Assembly: GCF_013294115.1 (NCBI RefSeq) | Contig: NZ_JABSNP010000001.1 | Location: 1-64,000, forward strand | Reading direction: 5' to 3' | Length of the DNA: 64,000 bases | Origin: Hymenobacter caeli | GTDB taxonomy: Bacteria; Bacteroidota; Bacteroidia; Cytophagales; Hymenobacteraceae | Part shown: positions 40,931-49,305 of the stretch, in pieces | Numbering within the stretch: the stretch's first letter is position 1 | Layout of the letters: every line of letters starts with the position of its first letter | The notes under the pieces: generated by a model | The model's input: the letters and a program-made list of their open reading frames with translations, nothing else | What the model was told of the DNA's origin: nothing | Databases searched by the model: none | Program-made: the position numbers and the translations under genes

Positions 40931-43234
40931 TCAGGAAGCAGCGGTTGCCGCCACGGCTGTTTCTTCCGTGTGCGCCGCCAGCGCTTCGGGGTAGAGCCCG
41001 CCCAGCACCCGCTCGGGGGTCATGGGGGCCACCAGGGGCAGGGCCGCGCCGGGCCGAAAGGCGCGGATGGCGTCGCGCAGGGCGAAGTAGGCCCCGATGC
41101 CGTACATCAGCGGCGGCTCGCCCACGGCTTTCGAGCGCAGGATGGCCTTGGGGTGGCCGGGCGTGTCGAGGAAATGCACGTCGAGCACGGCGGGCACCGC
41201 GTACAGGTCGGGCACCTTGTAGCTGTTCAGCGAGTTGCTGAGCAATTTACCCTCTTCATTATAGCTGATTTCTTCCAGCGTCATCCAGCCGATGCCCTGC
41301 ACGGCCCCGCCTTCCACCTGGCCCCGGTCGATGGCCGGGCTGAAGCTCTGGCCGAAGTCGTGGGCAATGTGCACGGCGTCAATGGTGTAGGTGCCGCGCA
41401 GGCAATCGACGGTGGCGGTGGTGAGGGCCGTGCCATACACATGGTAGGCGAAGGGGTGGCCCTGCTCGGTGCCGGCGTCGAAGTGCACGCCGGGCGTGGC
41501 GTAGTGGGCGTTTTCGGTGAGGGCCACGCGCCGCAGGAAGGCGCTGGACACCAGCTTCTCCCAGGTGGTTTCGGCCGGGATACCGGCGGCCAGCACCTGC
41601 TCGTTTTCGATGGTGAGGCCCTCGTAGTCCACCGCAAACTCGGTGCTGGCCTGGCGCAGCAGCCGCTCGCGCAGGGCCCGGCAGGCCAGCTCGGTGGCCT
41701 TGCCGTTGAGGTCGGCGGTGGCGCTGGCGGCGCTGGGCGAGGTGTTGGCCACGCGGGTGGTGTTGGTGGTTTCGATTTTGATGCGGGAAATTGAGATGCC
41801 CAGCGTGCGGGCCGCCACCTGCGCGATTTTGGTGTTCACGCCCTGGCCCATCTCTACCGCGCCCGTGCTGATGCCCACCGAGCCGTCGGTGTAGATGTGG
41901 ACCAGGGCCCGGGTTTGGTTCATAAAGGTCTTCGTGAACGAGATGCCGAAGCAGATGGGCATCACCGCCAGGCCCTTCTTAAAGAGCTGATTTTTCCGGT
42001 TGAACTCCGTTATTTCCGTCCGCAGCTTATCCAGCCCGAACCGCTCGGCGGCGGTGTCCCAGGCCTGCTCGGCGTGGCACATTTCGGCCGGCTGGCGGTA
42101 CGGGAACCGGTCGCCCTCGCGCAGCAGGTTCCGCCGCTGAATCTCGCTGGGCAGCACCCCCAGCTCCTCCGCCGCCTTGGTAATGGCCGCCTCAATGACG
42201 AACATGCCCTGGGGCCCCCCGAAGCCCCGGAAGGCCGTATTGGGCGGTAGGTTGGTGCGGCACGAATGGGCCGTGGCCGTCACGTTGGGGATGAAATAAG
42301 CGTTGGTGGTGTGGAACAGGGTGCGCTCCAGCACGGCCGGCGAGAGGTCGGCCGCGGCCCCGGCGTTCTGGAAGTACGTCACCTCGTAGGCAATGATTTT
42401 CAAGTCTTTACTCAGGCCGATTTTGAAGTCGGACGAGTAGGGGTGGCGCTTGCCGGTCATGCGCATGTCGGCCATGCGGTCGAGCACCAATTTCACCGGT
42501 TTTTTGGTTAAAAAGGCCCCCAGCGCGGCCAGGCAGCCCCAGGGCGTGGCCTGGTCCTCCTTGCCGCCAAAGCCGCCGCCGAGGCGCGTCACGTCCACTT
42601 CCACCTGGTGCATGCCCACGCCCAGCACCACGGCGGCGTGGCGCTGCACGGCCGTGGGTCCCTGGGTCGAGGAAATAATCTTCACCCCGCCCAGCTCGGT
42701 AGGAAAAGCGTACGCCCCCTGCGTCTCAATGTACAGGTGCTCCTGCCCGCCCGTCTCGGCCACCCCCTCGAACACGTGGGCGCACCCGGCAAACGCAGCC
42801 CCCGAATCGCCGATGCGGTGGGTGCGCGGCGGCACGATCAGCTCGCCGAGCGCGGCGGCCTCGCGCGGGTCGGTGATGATGGGCAGCGGCGCGATGTCGG
42901 CCGCAATCAGCTTTAGTGCGGCGTGGGCCTGGCGCTCGGTGCGGGCCAGCACCAGCGCCACCGGCTGCCCCTGGAAGTGCACGTGGCCCTCGGCCAGCAG
43001 CGGCTCGTCGGGCACAATGCCCCCGATTTGGTTGCGCCCCGGCACGTCGGCCGCCGTGAGGATGCGCACCACGCCGGGGGCCCGGCGGGCGGCCCCCAGG
43101 TCGAGGCCCTTGAGCACGCCGTGCGCCAGCGGCGACTCGTACACCGCGGCGTACAGCGTACCCTGCTGCACGGGCACGTCGTCGAGGTACTGCGATTCGC
43201 CGCGCACGTGGCGCTGGGGGTCGAGGTGGTTCAT
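40931..43234 (-). CDS. xdhB: Xanthine dehydrogenase molybdopterin-binding subunit
   Basis: A 767-residue large subunit from ATG 43234; frame extension to 43300 overlaps the upstream gene. It begins HLDPQRHVRGESQYLDDVPV, contains the molybdenum-site loops LGGGFGGKEDQ and AFRGFGGPQGMFVIE, and near the C terminus KAVGEPPLMYGIGAYFAL, where the Glu is the catalytic base of the xanthine oxidase family. It oxidises hypoxanthine and xanthine to urate together with XdhA and the XdhC-inserted cofactor. The start lies 5 bases after the stop of a DUF433 gene that interrupts the usual xdhA-xdhB order. It is convergent with the DUF1353 gene. Confidence 0.94.
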   Translation of the reverse strand: MNHLDPQRHVRGESQYLDDVPVQQGTLYAAVYESPLAHGVLKGLDLGAARRAPGVVRILTAADVPGRNQIGGIVPDEPLLAEGHVHFQGQPVALVLARTERQAHAALKLIAADIAPLPIITDPREAAALGELIVPPRTHRIGDSGAAFAGCAHVFEGVAETGGQEHLYIETQGAYAFPTELGGVKIISSTQGPTAVQRHAAVVLGVGMHQVEVDVTRLGGGFGGKEDQATPWGCLAALGAFLTKKPVKLVLDRMADMRMTGKRHPYSSDFKIGLSKDLKIIAYEVTYFQNAGAAADLSPAVLERTLFHTTNAYFIPNVTATAHSCRTNLPPNTAFRGFGGPQGMFVIEAAITKAAEELGVLPSEIQRRNLLREGDRFPYRQPAEMCHAEQAWDTAAERFGLDKLRTEITEFNRKNQLFKKGLAVMPICFGISFTKTFMNQTRALVHIYTDGSVGISTGAVEMGQGVNTKIAQVAARTLGISISRIKIETTNTTRVANTSPSAASATADLNGKATELACRALRERLLRQASTEFAVDYEGLTIENEQVLAAGIPAETTWEKLVSSAFLRRVALTENAHYATPGVHFDAGTEQGHPFAYHVYGTALTTATVDCLRGTYTIDAVHIAHDFGQSFSPAIDRGQVEGGAVQGIGWMTLEEISYNEEGKLLSNSLNSYKVPDLYAVPAVLDVHFLDTPGHPKAILRSKAVGEPPLMYGIGAYFALRDAIRAFRPGAALPLVAPMTPERVLGGLYPEALAAHTEETAVAATAAS

Positions 43235-43238
43235 GATG

Positions 43239-43715
43239 TCAAATTTGGTCTTGCGCACCAAATAATTCTGCTCTCGAATCAACCAACAATTCGGCTGCAA
43301 TTATCCACCAATCTTTTCCATTCCAGTCGTCAAGTAGTTCTTCCATCGAGCCAAGAGAAATAAGATTATTTCCTCTTACATATACAGAATTACCATCTTT
43401 TATCTCCTCCAAATCTGAGGTGTCAAGTGGGCCTTCCTGTTCCCTTCTCAATGAGCAATTATGGCAGAATACTTTGGGTTTATCGATTTTGCACTGAAGA
43501 ACAGAACAATATTGTAACGCTTGACTGATTTGTGAACGAGTTAATTCATAACCACTAACTATTTCTTCAAGTGTCCCATAATTCTCCATGAAGCTGACGA
43601 CATCACCCACTGCAAGCCTTCTGCCAATGATTCTAGGTGAACCCCACAGGATATCCTCTGTATGGATTATTTCTGGGAAATCTGAAGACATACTTGCACT
43701 TCTAAAAGTAAGCAT
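43239..43715 (-). CDS. DUF433 protein between xdhA and xdhB
   Basis: A 158-residue protein in AT-rich DNA. Residues about 9-70 fit DUF433 (FPEIIHTEDILWGSPRIIGR, VGDVVSFMENYGTLEEIVSG, LTRSQISQALQYC), an HTH-like domain usually found in short antitoxin-type proteins. The rest includes a CHNCSL pair and a C-terminal half (VYVRGNNLISLGSMEELLDD, WWIIAAELLVDSRAELFG) that is longer than usual for the family. The ATG directly abuts the xdhA stop (TAGATG, 43718-43713); a second ATG at 43691 is possible. No toxin gene is next to it. Low GC compared with both neighbours points to later insertion into the operon. Confidence 0.7.
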   Translation of the reverse strand: MLTFRSASMSSDFPEIIHTEDILWGSPRIIGRRLAVGDVVSFMENYGTLEEIVSGYELTRSQISQALQYCSVLQCKIDKPKVFCHNCSLRREQEGPLDTSDLEEIKDGNSVYVRGNNLISLGSMEELLDDWNGKDWWIIAAELLVDSRAELFGAQDQI

Positions 43716-45272
43716 CTAAATTAATTCCCCCAGCGCCATCTCCGGCGCGAACCGCAAAAAATGCGCGAACAGCAGCTGCCGCGCCAGTAGCCGCTTGTAC
43801 TGCGCCGTGCCGCGCACGTCCGAAATCGGGCTGATTTCCTCCTGCATCACTTCGTTGGCCCCGGCCGCGGTTTCGGTGCTTAGCTCGCGGCCCAGCAGGT
43901 AGGTGCCGGTGCGGACCAGCAGCAGCGGCACGGGCCCCACGCCCCCGGCCGAGAGGCGGGCGGCGGTAATTACGCCGTTTTCGAGGCGCAGCCAGGCGGC
44001 GGTGTTCACGCTGGCAATGTCGAGGTGGGTGCGCTTGGAAACCTTCTCGTAGTTGAAAAAATCCGTCGCCAGCGGGGCCGGGAAGCCGATTTCGATTATC
44101 TGCTCGTCGGCCGCCTTGGCCAGCTTTTTATAGCCCAGGTACAGCCCGGCCAGCGGCAGCACCCGCTGGGCCCCGGCCGCGTCGAGCAGCGTAATATCGG
44201 CCCCCAGGGCCAGGAACAGAATCGTTAGGTCGCCGATGGGGGAGGCGTTGACGAAGTTGCCGGCCACGGTGCCCATGTTGCGGATGGGCGTGCTCGATAC
44301 CAGCTTGAGGTAGGCGGGCAGGCGGGGCAGCAGGCCGCACAGCAGCGCCGATTCGAGCAAGTGGCTGGCCGTGGTGGCGGCCCCCAGCACCACGCGGCCT
44401 GCCCCGGCTTCGTGCCGAATGCCGCGCCGCTCGCTTTGGTCGAAGAGCAGGCGCACGGGCTGCCCGCGCAGCTCTTCGAGGCGCTGCACCAGCATATCGG
44501 TACCACCTCCAATGAGGGAATGGGTGAACGGGTGAATGGGTGAATGTTGGTGGCCGTTTTGGGCTTGGGCGTGGCCGTTGGGCGACGTGGAAACGGGGGC
44601 GGCCGCGCCGTTGGCGTGACCATTGGCATGGCCATTAGTTGTCGGGGCTTCCGGGGCTGCGGCCGCGCCGGTTTCGGTGCGCAGGGCCCCCAGCAGCGCG
44701 GGCATCTGGTGGAAGTAGGCTGGCACGAACTGCCGCTCGGTCAGCCACGGTAGGCTGTTGGCGACGGGCCGCCCGGCCAGGCCGGCGGTGAGGGCGGCGG
44801 CGGCCCGTTCCAGCGACTTGTAGCCCGTGCAGCGGCAGATGTTGCCGTCGATGGCGGCCCGGGTGCTCTGCGCCGTAACGGGCGTTTCGGCGAGGCTGTG
44901 GCCCGTGAGTGCCATCACGAAGCCCGTGGTGCAGAAGCCGCACTGGGCCCCGCCCTCGTCCACGATGGCCTGCTGCACGGGCGTGAGCTGGCCGCCGGCC
45001 GGGTTGATGCCTTCCACCGTGACGACGTGCTTGCCGTGCACGTTGCCCAGGGGCGTGAGGCAGCTCGTCATGCTCTGGTAGGCAATGCGTTGGCCATCGG
45101 CGGCCGGCTCGCCCACCAGCACGGCGCAGGCCCCGCAGTCGCCCTCGCGGCAGCCGGTTTTGGTGCCCGTCAGGTGCTCGTGGTAGCGCACGAAGTCGAG
45201 CAGGGCGCTGGCCGCCGGCTCGGCCGTGTGTACGGGCTGGTCGTTGAGGTAGAAGGTTATCATATCCGGCAT
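43716..45272 (-). CDS. xdhA: Xanthine dehydrogenase FAD/iron-sulfur subunit
   Basis: A 518-residue subunit from ATG 45272 (a second ATG lies 9 bases on). N-terminal [2Fe-2S] ferredoxin domain (CREGDCGACAVL then a further Cys in MTSCLTPLGN), second [2Fe-2S] domain (QCGFCTTGF, NICRCTGY), then the FAD domain with LIGGGTDMLVQRLEE and SSTPIRNMGTVAGNFVNASP. Between them lies a linker of about 45 residues rich in Asn-Gly-His (TNGHANGHANG) and Thr-His-Pro (IHPFTHSL), part of which is encoded by a GGGTGAA(T/C) repeat at 44518-44545. This is longer than typical XdhA linkers. The electron route is Mo-Fe/S-FAD-NAD. First gene of the minus-strand xdh unit. Confidence 0.93.
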   Translation of the reverse strand: MPDMITFYLNDQPVHTAEPAASALLDFVRYHEHLTGTKTGCREGDCGACAVLVGEPAADGQRIAYQSMTSCLTPLGNVHGKHVVTVEGINPAGGQLTPVQQAIVDEGGAQCGFCTTGFVMALTGHSLAETPVTAQSTRAAIDGNICRCTGYKSLERAAAALTAGLAGRPVANSLPWLTERQFVPAYFHQMPALLGALRTETGAAAAPEAPTTNGHANGHANGAAAPVSTSPNGHAQAQNGHQHSPIHPFTHSLIGGGTDMLVQRLEELRGQPVRLLFDQSERRGIRHEAGAGRVVLGAATTASHLLESALLCGLLPRLPAYLKLVSSTPIRNMGTVAGNFVNASPIGDLTILFLALGADITLLDAAGAQRVLPLAGLYLGYKKLAKAADEQIIEIGFPAPLATDFFNYEKVSKRTHLDIASVNTAAWLRLENGVITAARLSAGGVGPVPLLLVRTGTYLLGRELSTETAAGANEVMQEEISPISDVRGTAQYKRLLARQLLFAHFLRFAPEMALGELI

Positions 45273-45426
45273 TGTGGTGCCCAAACTGGGCAAAGAGATA
45301 GGTAAGTTAAGGCCTACCTTAGTTTGGCACAAGATGACTGACATTTTTTGTGCTGATTAATCGGCCAGTCGTAACCTTGCTTGCTGAGCTTGGAGGCCAG
45401 TCATGAAGCATTGAAAAGCCTGCCCG

Positions 45427-46349
45427 ATGAAAACTGCCACCCTTTGCCTGCCTATGTTTTTTTATTGGGAGCCTGCCAACAAAAGCCAGTCGAGACGGCG
45501 GAAGCGGGGGGAGCGGTGCCCCCTGCAACAGTGCCGGTATCTGGCACGCCGGCTTCACAAGCGCCTTACATGGCCTGGCAATTCAGTCCCATTATCAGCG
45601 GCTACTGGATAAGCTCACGCTACTTGGACGAGGTGCGGCGCACCCGTTCCCCAAAGGCGGCCATCCATGATTTCCCGAATTTCCCGGTGATTATGCGCAT
45701 CGAGCCCGCGGCGGCGGCCGACAGCACGCACGCTGACGTAGCTTTTAACCTGCACGAGGGTGGTGAGATGACGGTGCTGTTCCGGCCGGGCACCTCGGCT
45801 ACCTCGCTGCCGGCGCACACCTCGCTGGGCGAAGACGCTACCAGCTACGAGCTGGCTTACCAGATATCGGCGACCGATACGGTACTATATTTTGTGAAGC
45901 GCGACCAGCAGCACCAGCGCGAGATTGGCCGCTTCGCCTACCGGCGCGTAGCGCGGGGGAAGACTGATAAAAACCCTGTGGAACAATTAGGTGACGAGGC
46001 GTCGCACACCCTGAACCGGCTGCTGGTGGCCGGGGCTTACGTGGGCACCGATTCGCTGGGCAAGCAGCTACGGGTGCAGTTTTTGCCCGATGGCCAGGTT
46101 AGAGGCTTGCCGTTTCGCATGTACCACGTGCTGGAGGACTTTATTGGGCCCGCCATTGGAGACGAGATACTCTTCAATATGTACAAGAAGGGCGGCGAAG
46201 GATTCGCCGTCGATTTCGGTCGTGACACCCTGCGTCTCTACTCCGTTCATTCAGCGGTCGAAGCGCCCGCAGATCCGACCCGGCAGGACAGTGCGTTGGT
46301 TTTTCACCGCGGGCTACTTCGCTACCAATTAGTGCGTCAGCGGCGGTAG
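45427..46349 (+). CDS. Lipoprotein gene broken or switched by a T7 tract
   Basis: The body (about 45464-46349, ending in RYQLVRQRR) is an open frame with a mature lipoprotein start LLGACQQKPVETAEAGG. The only good N terminus, MKTATLCLPM at 45427, lies in a different frame; both join if the run of seven T at 45457-45463 has eight T. Read that way the signal peptide is MKTATLCLPMFFLLGACQ. So this is a frameshift mutant, a sequencing error, or a phase-variable gene. The product is about 307 residues of unknown family (VLFRPGTSATSLPAHTSLGE, LRVQFLPDGQVRGLPFR). Lies between xdhA (divergent) and guaD (convergent). Confidence 0.6.
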
Positions 46350-46360
46350 TTTCCGCTATC

Positions 46361-46837
46361 TCAATACCGGGTGCGGCTTTCGTGCGCCTCCCAGGCGCGG
46401 AAACCGGCCTGGGCCTCGCTGCGCAGCAGCTGCTGCATGGGCAGGCTGCGCTCGGCCAGGGGCTTTTCGATTTCGTCGTAGATGAACTGGTCGTCGAAGC
46501 CCACGGCGGCGGCGTCGGCCTTGGTGTTGCCGTAGAACACCCGCGCCGGCCGGGCCCAGTAGATGGCCCCCAGGCACATGGGGCACGGTTCGCAGCTGGT
46601 GTAGAGGTCGCAGCCGTCGAGCTGGAATGTGCCCAGCGCCTGGCACGCTTTGCGGATGGCATCGACCTCGGCGTGGCAGGTGGGGTCGTGGGTGGTGGTG
46701 ACCTGGTTGAAGCCGCGGGCAATAATCTGCCCGTCCTTCACCACCACGGCCCCGAACGGGCCCCCAAAACCGGCCTGCATTTTGTCGATGGACAGGCGAA
46801 TGGCCTCGCGCATGAATTCGGGGTTGGGAGCTTCCAT
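46361..46837 (-). CDS. guaD: Guanine deaminase (CDA-fold)
   Basis: A 158-residue protein from ATG 46837; a longer frame adds 23 residues with no homology. Zinc site of the cytidine-deaminase fold: His55-Ala-Glu57 (TCHAEVDAIRKAC) and Cys85/Cys88 (YTSCEPCPMCLGAIYWARP). The block GFDDQFIYDEIEKPLAER followed by a C-terminal AWEAHES tail is like Bacillus guanine deaminase, whose C-terminal segment completes the active site. It makes xanthine and ammonia from guanine, feeding XdhAB next door. A TACCTTTC box at 46871-46878 is a candidate -7 element, giving a leader of about 27 bases. Confidence 0.88.
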   Translation of the reverse strand: MEAPNPEFMREAIRLSIDKMQAGFGGPFGAVVVKDGQIIARGFNQVTTTHDPTCHAEVDAIRKACQALGTFQLDGCDLYTSCEPCPMCLGAIYWARPARVFYGNTKADAAAVGFDDQFIYDEIEKPLAERSLPMQQLLRSEAQAGFRAWEAHESRTRY

Positions 46838-46887
46838 AAAATAGTAATCGAAATAAAAAACGACGGGCCAGAAAGGTAAAAATAAGC

Positions 46888-46916
46888 GGGCCCGGCGCTT
46901 AGGCAAGCGCCGGGCC
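46888..46916 (-). terminator. Hairpin downstream of the lipoprotein gene
   Basis: Stem GGGCCCGGCGCTT (46888-46900) and its complement AAGCGCCGGGCCC, with loop AGGC. It lies between the stop of the minus-strand lipoprotein gene at 46944 and the guaD promoter region. The stem is strong, but there is no T run. Confidence 0.6.
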
Positions 46917-46943
46917 CCGGGTTATGGTTCCCGTTGGACGGGC

Positions 46944-47873
46944 TTAGCGCCGCGCCGCGCTGGTGGGGATGCGCAGCTGAAAGCCCAGCGAGGGCACCAC
47001 CGTGATGCCGCTGAGCGAGGTGCTGGCTCCGTTGAGCAGGGCGTAGTCGCCGTAGTTTTGGTAAAACACCGACACGGCCGGGATGACGTAGAAATAGCGG
47101 TAGCCGAGCTTGAGGTTGACGAAGCCGCCGAACGACGAGAAGTTGCGACTGGTGGTGGGCAGCGGGCTAACCACCTGGTTATTGGCGTAGATTTTGGTGG
47201 GCGCGAAGCCGTAGCTGACCCAGCTGTGGGCGTACACCACGCCGTAGCTGATGGCCCCGATTTCCTCCTCCGGCCCAAACGACTGGCTGAAGGTGAGCGG
47301 CACGAGCAAGTCGTTGCGGGTGGCCCGGAAGTTCAGCAGCGAGTTGATGTCGGACAGGAAGGGCAGGCTGGGCAGCTTGGCCCGCTGGGTGGCAAACTGC
47401 AGGCCGATGCTGGCGTAGGTGGTGCCGCTGGCGGCCCCGCGGCCGGGGTTTTCGGGCGTGCCGACGGGGCCCAGCAGCTGGTACTGGGTGTCGAACACGT
47501 AGGAGCCAAAGGCGTACTTGAAGCCCGCGTCGAGGCGCGGCACGATGCCGTAGCGCACGTTCAGGTCGGCGGTGGGCTGCACGGGGTCCAGGATGTAGGC
47601 CAGGGCGGCGGCCTGAAGCTGGGTGGTGGCGTCGGTGTAGTCCACCTTTTGCTGGCTGGTGGCCTGGCTGGCGGCCTCCTTCACGGCCGACGTGGCCTTG
47701 GCGAGCGGGGCGGAGGCGATGTTGAACCCCTGGTTGTAGCCCACCCGGAACTCGCCCTGGGGCGTGACCTTGCCCGTGGCGACAATGGCCCGCGGGGCCG
47801 AGCAGGAAGCGGCCAGCAAGCCGGCCAGGGCCACAAAAAGCGGCCGGTAGGGAAGGGGTATTTGCGTTTTCAT
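46944..47873 (-). CDS. Lipoprotein with beta-barrel-like body
   Basis: A 309-residue protein from ATG 47873 (MKTQIPLPYRPLFVALAGLL), lipobox AASCSA. The mature part has alternating strands with many aromatic residues (VRYGIVPRLDAGFKYAFGSY, FVNLKLGYRYFYVIPAVSVF) and ends GFQLRIPTSAARR, similar to outer-membrane barrels of about 12 strands. I do not know a family name. Ten residues more are possible from 47903. It is convergent with nothing and lies upstream of guaD on the same strand with a hairpin in between, so they are probably separate units. Confidence 0.65.
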   Translation of the reverse strand: MKTQIPLPYRPLFVALAGLLAASCSAPRAIVATGKVTPQGEFRVGYNQGFNIASAPLAKATSAVKEAASQATSQQKVDYTDATTQLQAAALAYILDPVQPTADLNVRYGIVPRLDAGFKYAFGSYVFDTQYQLLGPVGTPENPGRGAASGTTYASIGLQFATQRAKLPSLPFLSDINSLLNFRATRNDLLVPLTFSQSFGPEEEIGAISYGVVYAHSWVSYGFAPTKIYANNQVVSPLPTTSRNFSSFGGFVNLKLGYRYFYVIPAVSVFYQNYGDYALLNGASTSLSGITVVPSLGFQLRIPTSAARR

Positions 47874-47926
47874 GGAGCCAAAAAAAGGGGTTGGGCAACG
47901 CAAAACGAAAACCGGGCCAAACCATT

Positions 47927-48081
47927 AATCGCTGATTACGCAGATTGACCGGGATTTCGCGGATTGCGGGGAGCGAAGATGCGGGCCGCTCCGGCAGTAT
48001 GTCAGTTCTTTGCCTTCTTAAACCTCCAAGCCGGGCGTTCGTAATCCGCGAAATCACGGTTAATCTGCGTAATCAGCGATT
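47927..48081. repeat. 39-bp inverted repeat before the glycosyltransferase gene
   Basis: Left arm 47927-47965 (AATCGCTGATTACGCAGATT...) and right arm 48043-48081 (...TTAATCTGCGTAATCAGCGATT) are complementary with two mismatches, around a spacer of 77 bases. The ATG of the next gene lies one base past the right arm. In my memory this ATCCGCGAAATC/TAATCTGCG type of palindrome is widespread in Bacteroidota genomes. Confidence 0.85.
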
Positions 48082-48082
48082 G

Positions 48083-49153
48083 ATGAACATTCTTTATGGG
48101 GTGCCCGGCGAGGGCCTGGGCCACGCCACCCGCAGCAAGGTCGTCATTGCCCACCTGCTGGCCCAGGGCCACGACGTGCGGGCCGTGAGCAGCAGCCGCG
48201 CTTTCCAGGTGCTGGACGCCGCGTTTCCCGGGCGGGTACTCGAAATCCGGGGCTTCCACCTGGCCTACAAAGGGCTGGCGGTGAGCAAGTCGCGCACGTC
48301 GGCCCGCATCCTGCGCACGGCCCCGGCGAGCTTGCGGCAGAACTTCCGGCAGTACCAGCAGCTGCTGCACGACTTCCGGCCCGACGCGGTGGTGTCCGAT
48401 TTCGAGTCGTTCAGCTACTTCTACGCCCGGGCCCACGGGCTGCCGGTGGTCAGCATCGACAACATGCAGATTATCAACCGCACCCGGCTCGACGTGGCCG
48501 TGCCGCCTTCGGAGCGCGGCCACTACCGGCTGGCCCGCAACATCGTGCGGCTGAAGGTGCCCCGCAGCCGGCACTACTTCGTGGCCACGTTTTTCAGCCC
48601 GCCGGTCAGCAAGGCCCGCACCACACTGGTGCCGCCCATCATCCGGCCTGAAATCCTCGCCGCCCGGCCCACGGCCGGGGCCCACATCCTGGTGTACCAG
48701 TCGGCCACCACGCAGCACGATTTGGTGGCCCTGCTCCAGCAGCTGCCCGGGCAGGAATTCCGCGTGTACGGCTTCAACAAGGAAGAAAGCCACGGCAACG
48801 TGCAGCTCAAGGCATTCAGCGAAGCCGGTTTCATCGCCGACTTGGCCAGCAGCCGCGCCATCATCACCAACGGCGGGTTCTCGCTGATTTCGGAGGCCGT
48901 GTTCCTGCACAAGCCCATTTGCGCGGTGCCCATCCCGGCCCAGTTCGAGCAGTGGCTGAACGCCGCCGAGGTGGAAAAGCTGGGCTACGGCCGCCACTTC
49001 GCCGCCATCACGGCGGCCAACATCCGCGCGTTTGTGGACGGGCTGCCCGGCTTCGCGGGGGCCCTGGCCAGCTACGCGCAGGACGGCAACGCGGTGCTCT
49101 TTGCCAACCTCGACGCCTGCCTGGCGGGGCTGGGAACGGCCCCGGGGGAATAA
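48083..49153 (+). CDS. GT-B glycosyltransferase, MJ1255/VC2487 family
   Basis: A 356-residue protein from ATG 48083 (MNILYGVPGEGLGHATRS); upstream codons belong to the repeat. The N-terminal Rossmann-like half carries the GxGxGHATRS loop of MurG-like glycosyltransferases (GT28-like), then LLHDFRPDAVVSDFESFSYF and VSIDNMQIINRTR. The C-terminal half has HILVYQSATTQHDLVALL and FIADLASSRAIITNGGFSLI, where the GGF(S/T)xxSE-type block binds the nucleotide sugar donor, followed by KPICAVPIPAQFEQWLNAAE. Substrates are unknown. It stands alone, so surface-polysaccharide or glycolipid roles are inference. Confidence 0.85.
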   Translation: MNILYGVPGEGLGHATRSKVVIAHLLAQGHDVRAVSSSRAFQVLDAAFPGRVLEIRGFHLAYKGLAVSKSRTSARILRTAPASLRQNFRQYQQLLHDFRPDAVVSDFESFSYFYARAHGLPVVSIDNMQIINRTRLDVAVPPSERGHYRLARNIVRLKVPRSRHYFVATFFSPPVSKARTTLVPPIIRPEILAARPTAGAHILVYQSATTQHDLVALLQQLPGQEFRVYGFNKEESHGNVQLKAFSEAGFIADLASSRAIITNGGFSLISEAVFLHKPICAVPIPAQFEQWLNAAEVEKLGYGRHFAAITAANIRAFVDGLPGFAGALASYAQDGNAVLFANLDACLAGLGTAPGE

Positions 49154-49165
49154 AAAGACATTTTA

Positions 49166-49277
49166 AAAAGGCGGTCATGCCGAGCGCAGTCGAGGCATCC
49201 CGCGTGCTTCGTTGCCACGATTAGATTACCTCCCCACGCGGGATGCCTCGGCTGCGCTCGGCATGACCGCCTTTTTT
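49166..49277. repeat. GTCATGC-type palindromic repeat, copy C, also terminator-like
   Basis: Left arm from 49166 (AAAAAGGCGGTCATGCCGAG) and right arm to 49277 (GGCATGACCGCCTTTTTT) pair over about 40 bases with one or two mismatches around an AT-rich loop. The A and T runs at the ends make it look like a bidirectional intrinsic terminator between the glycosyltransferase gene and the next gene on the same strand. Confidence 0.88.
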
Positions 49278-49305
49278 GGCTAATTCAAGAATAACTTTTC
49301 TCCCT

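Noticed and set aside
43239..43715. Toxin-antitoxin pair around the DUF433 gene
   Set aside because: Both neighbours are xanthine dehydrogenase subunits; no PIN or other toxin gene adjoins.
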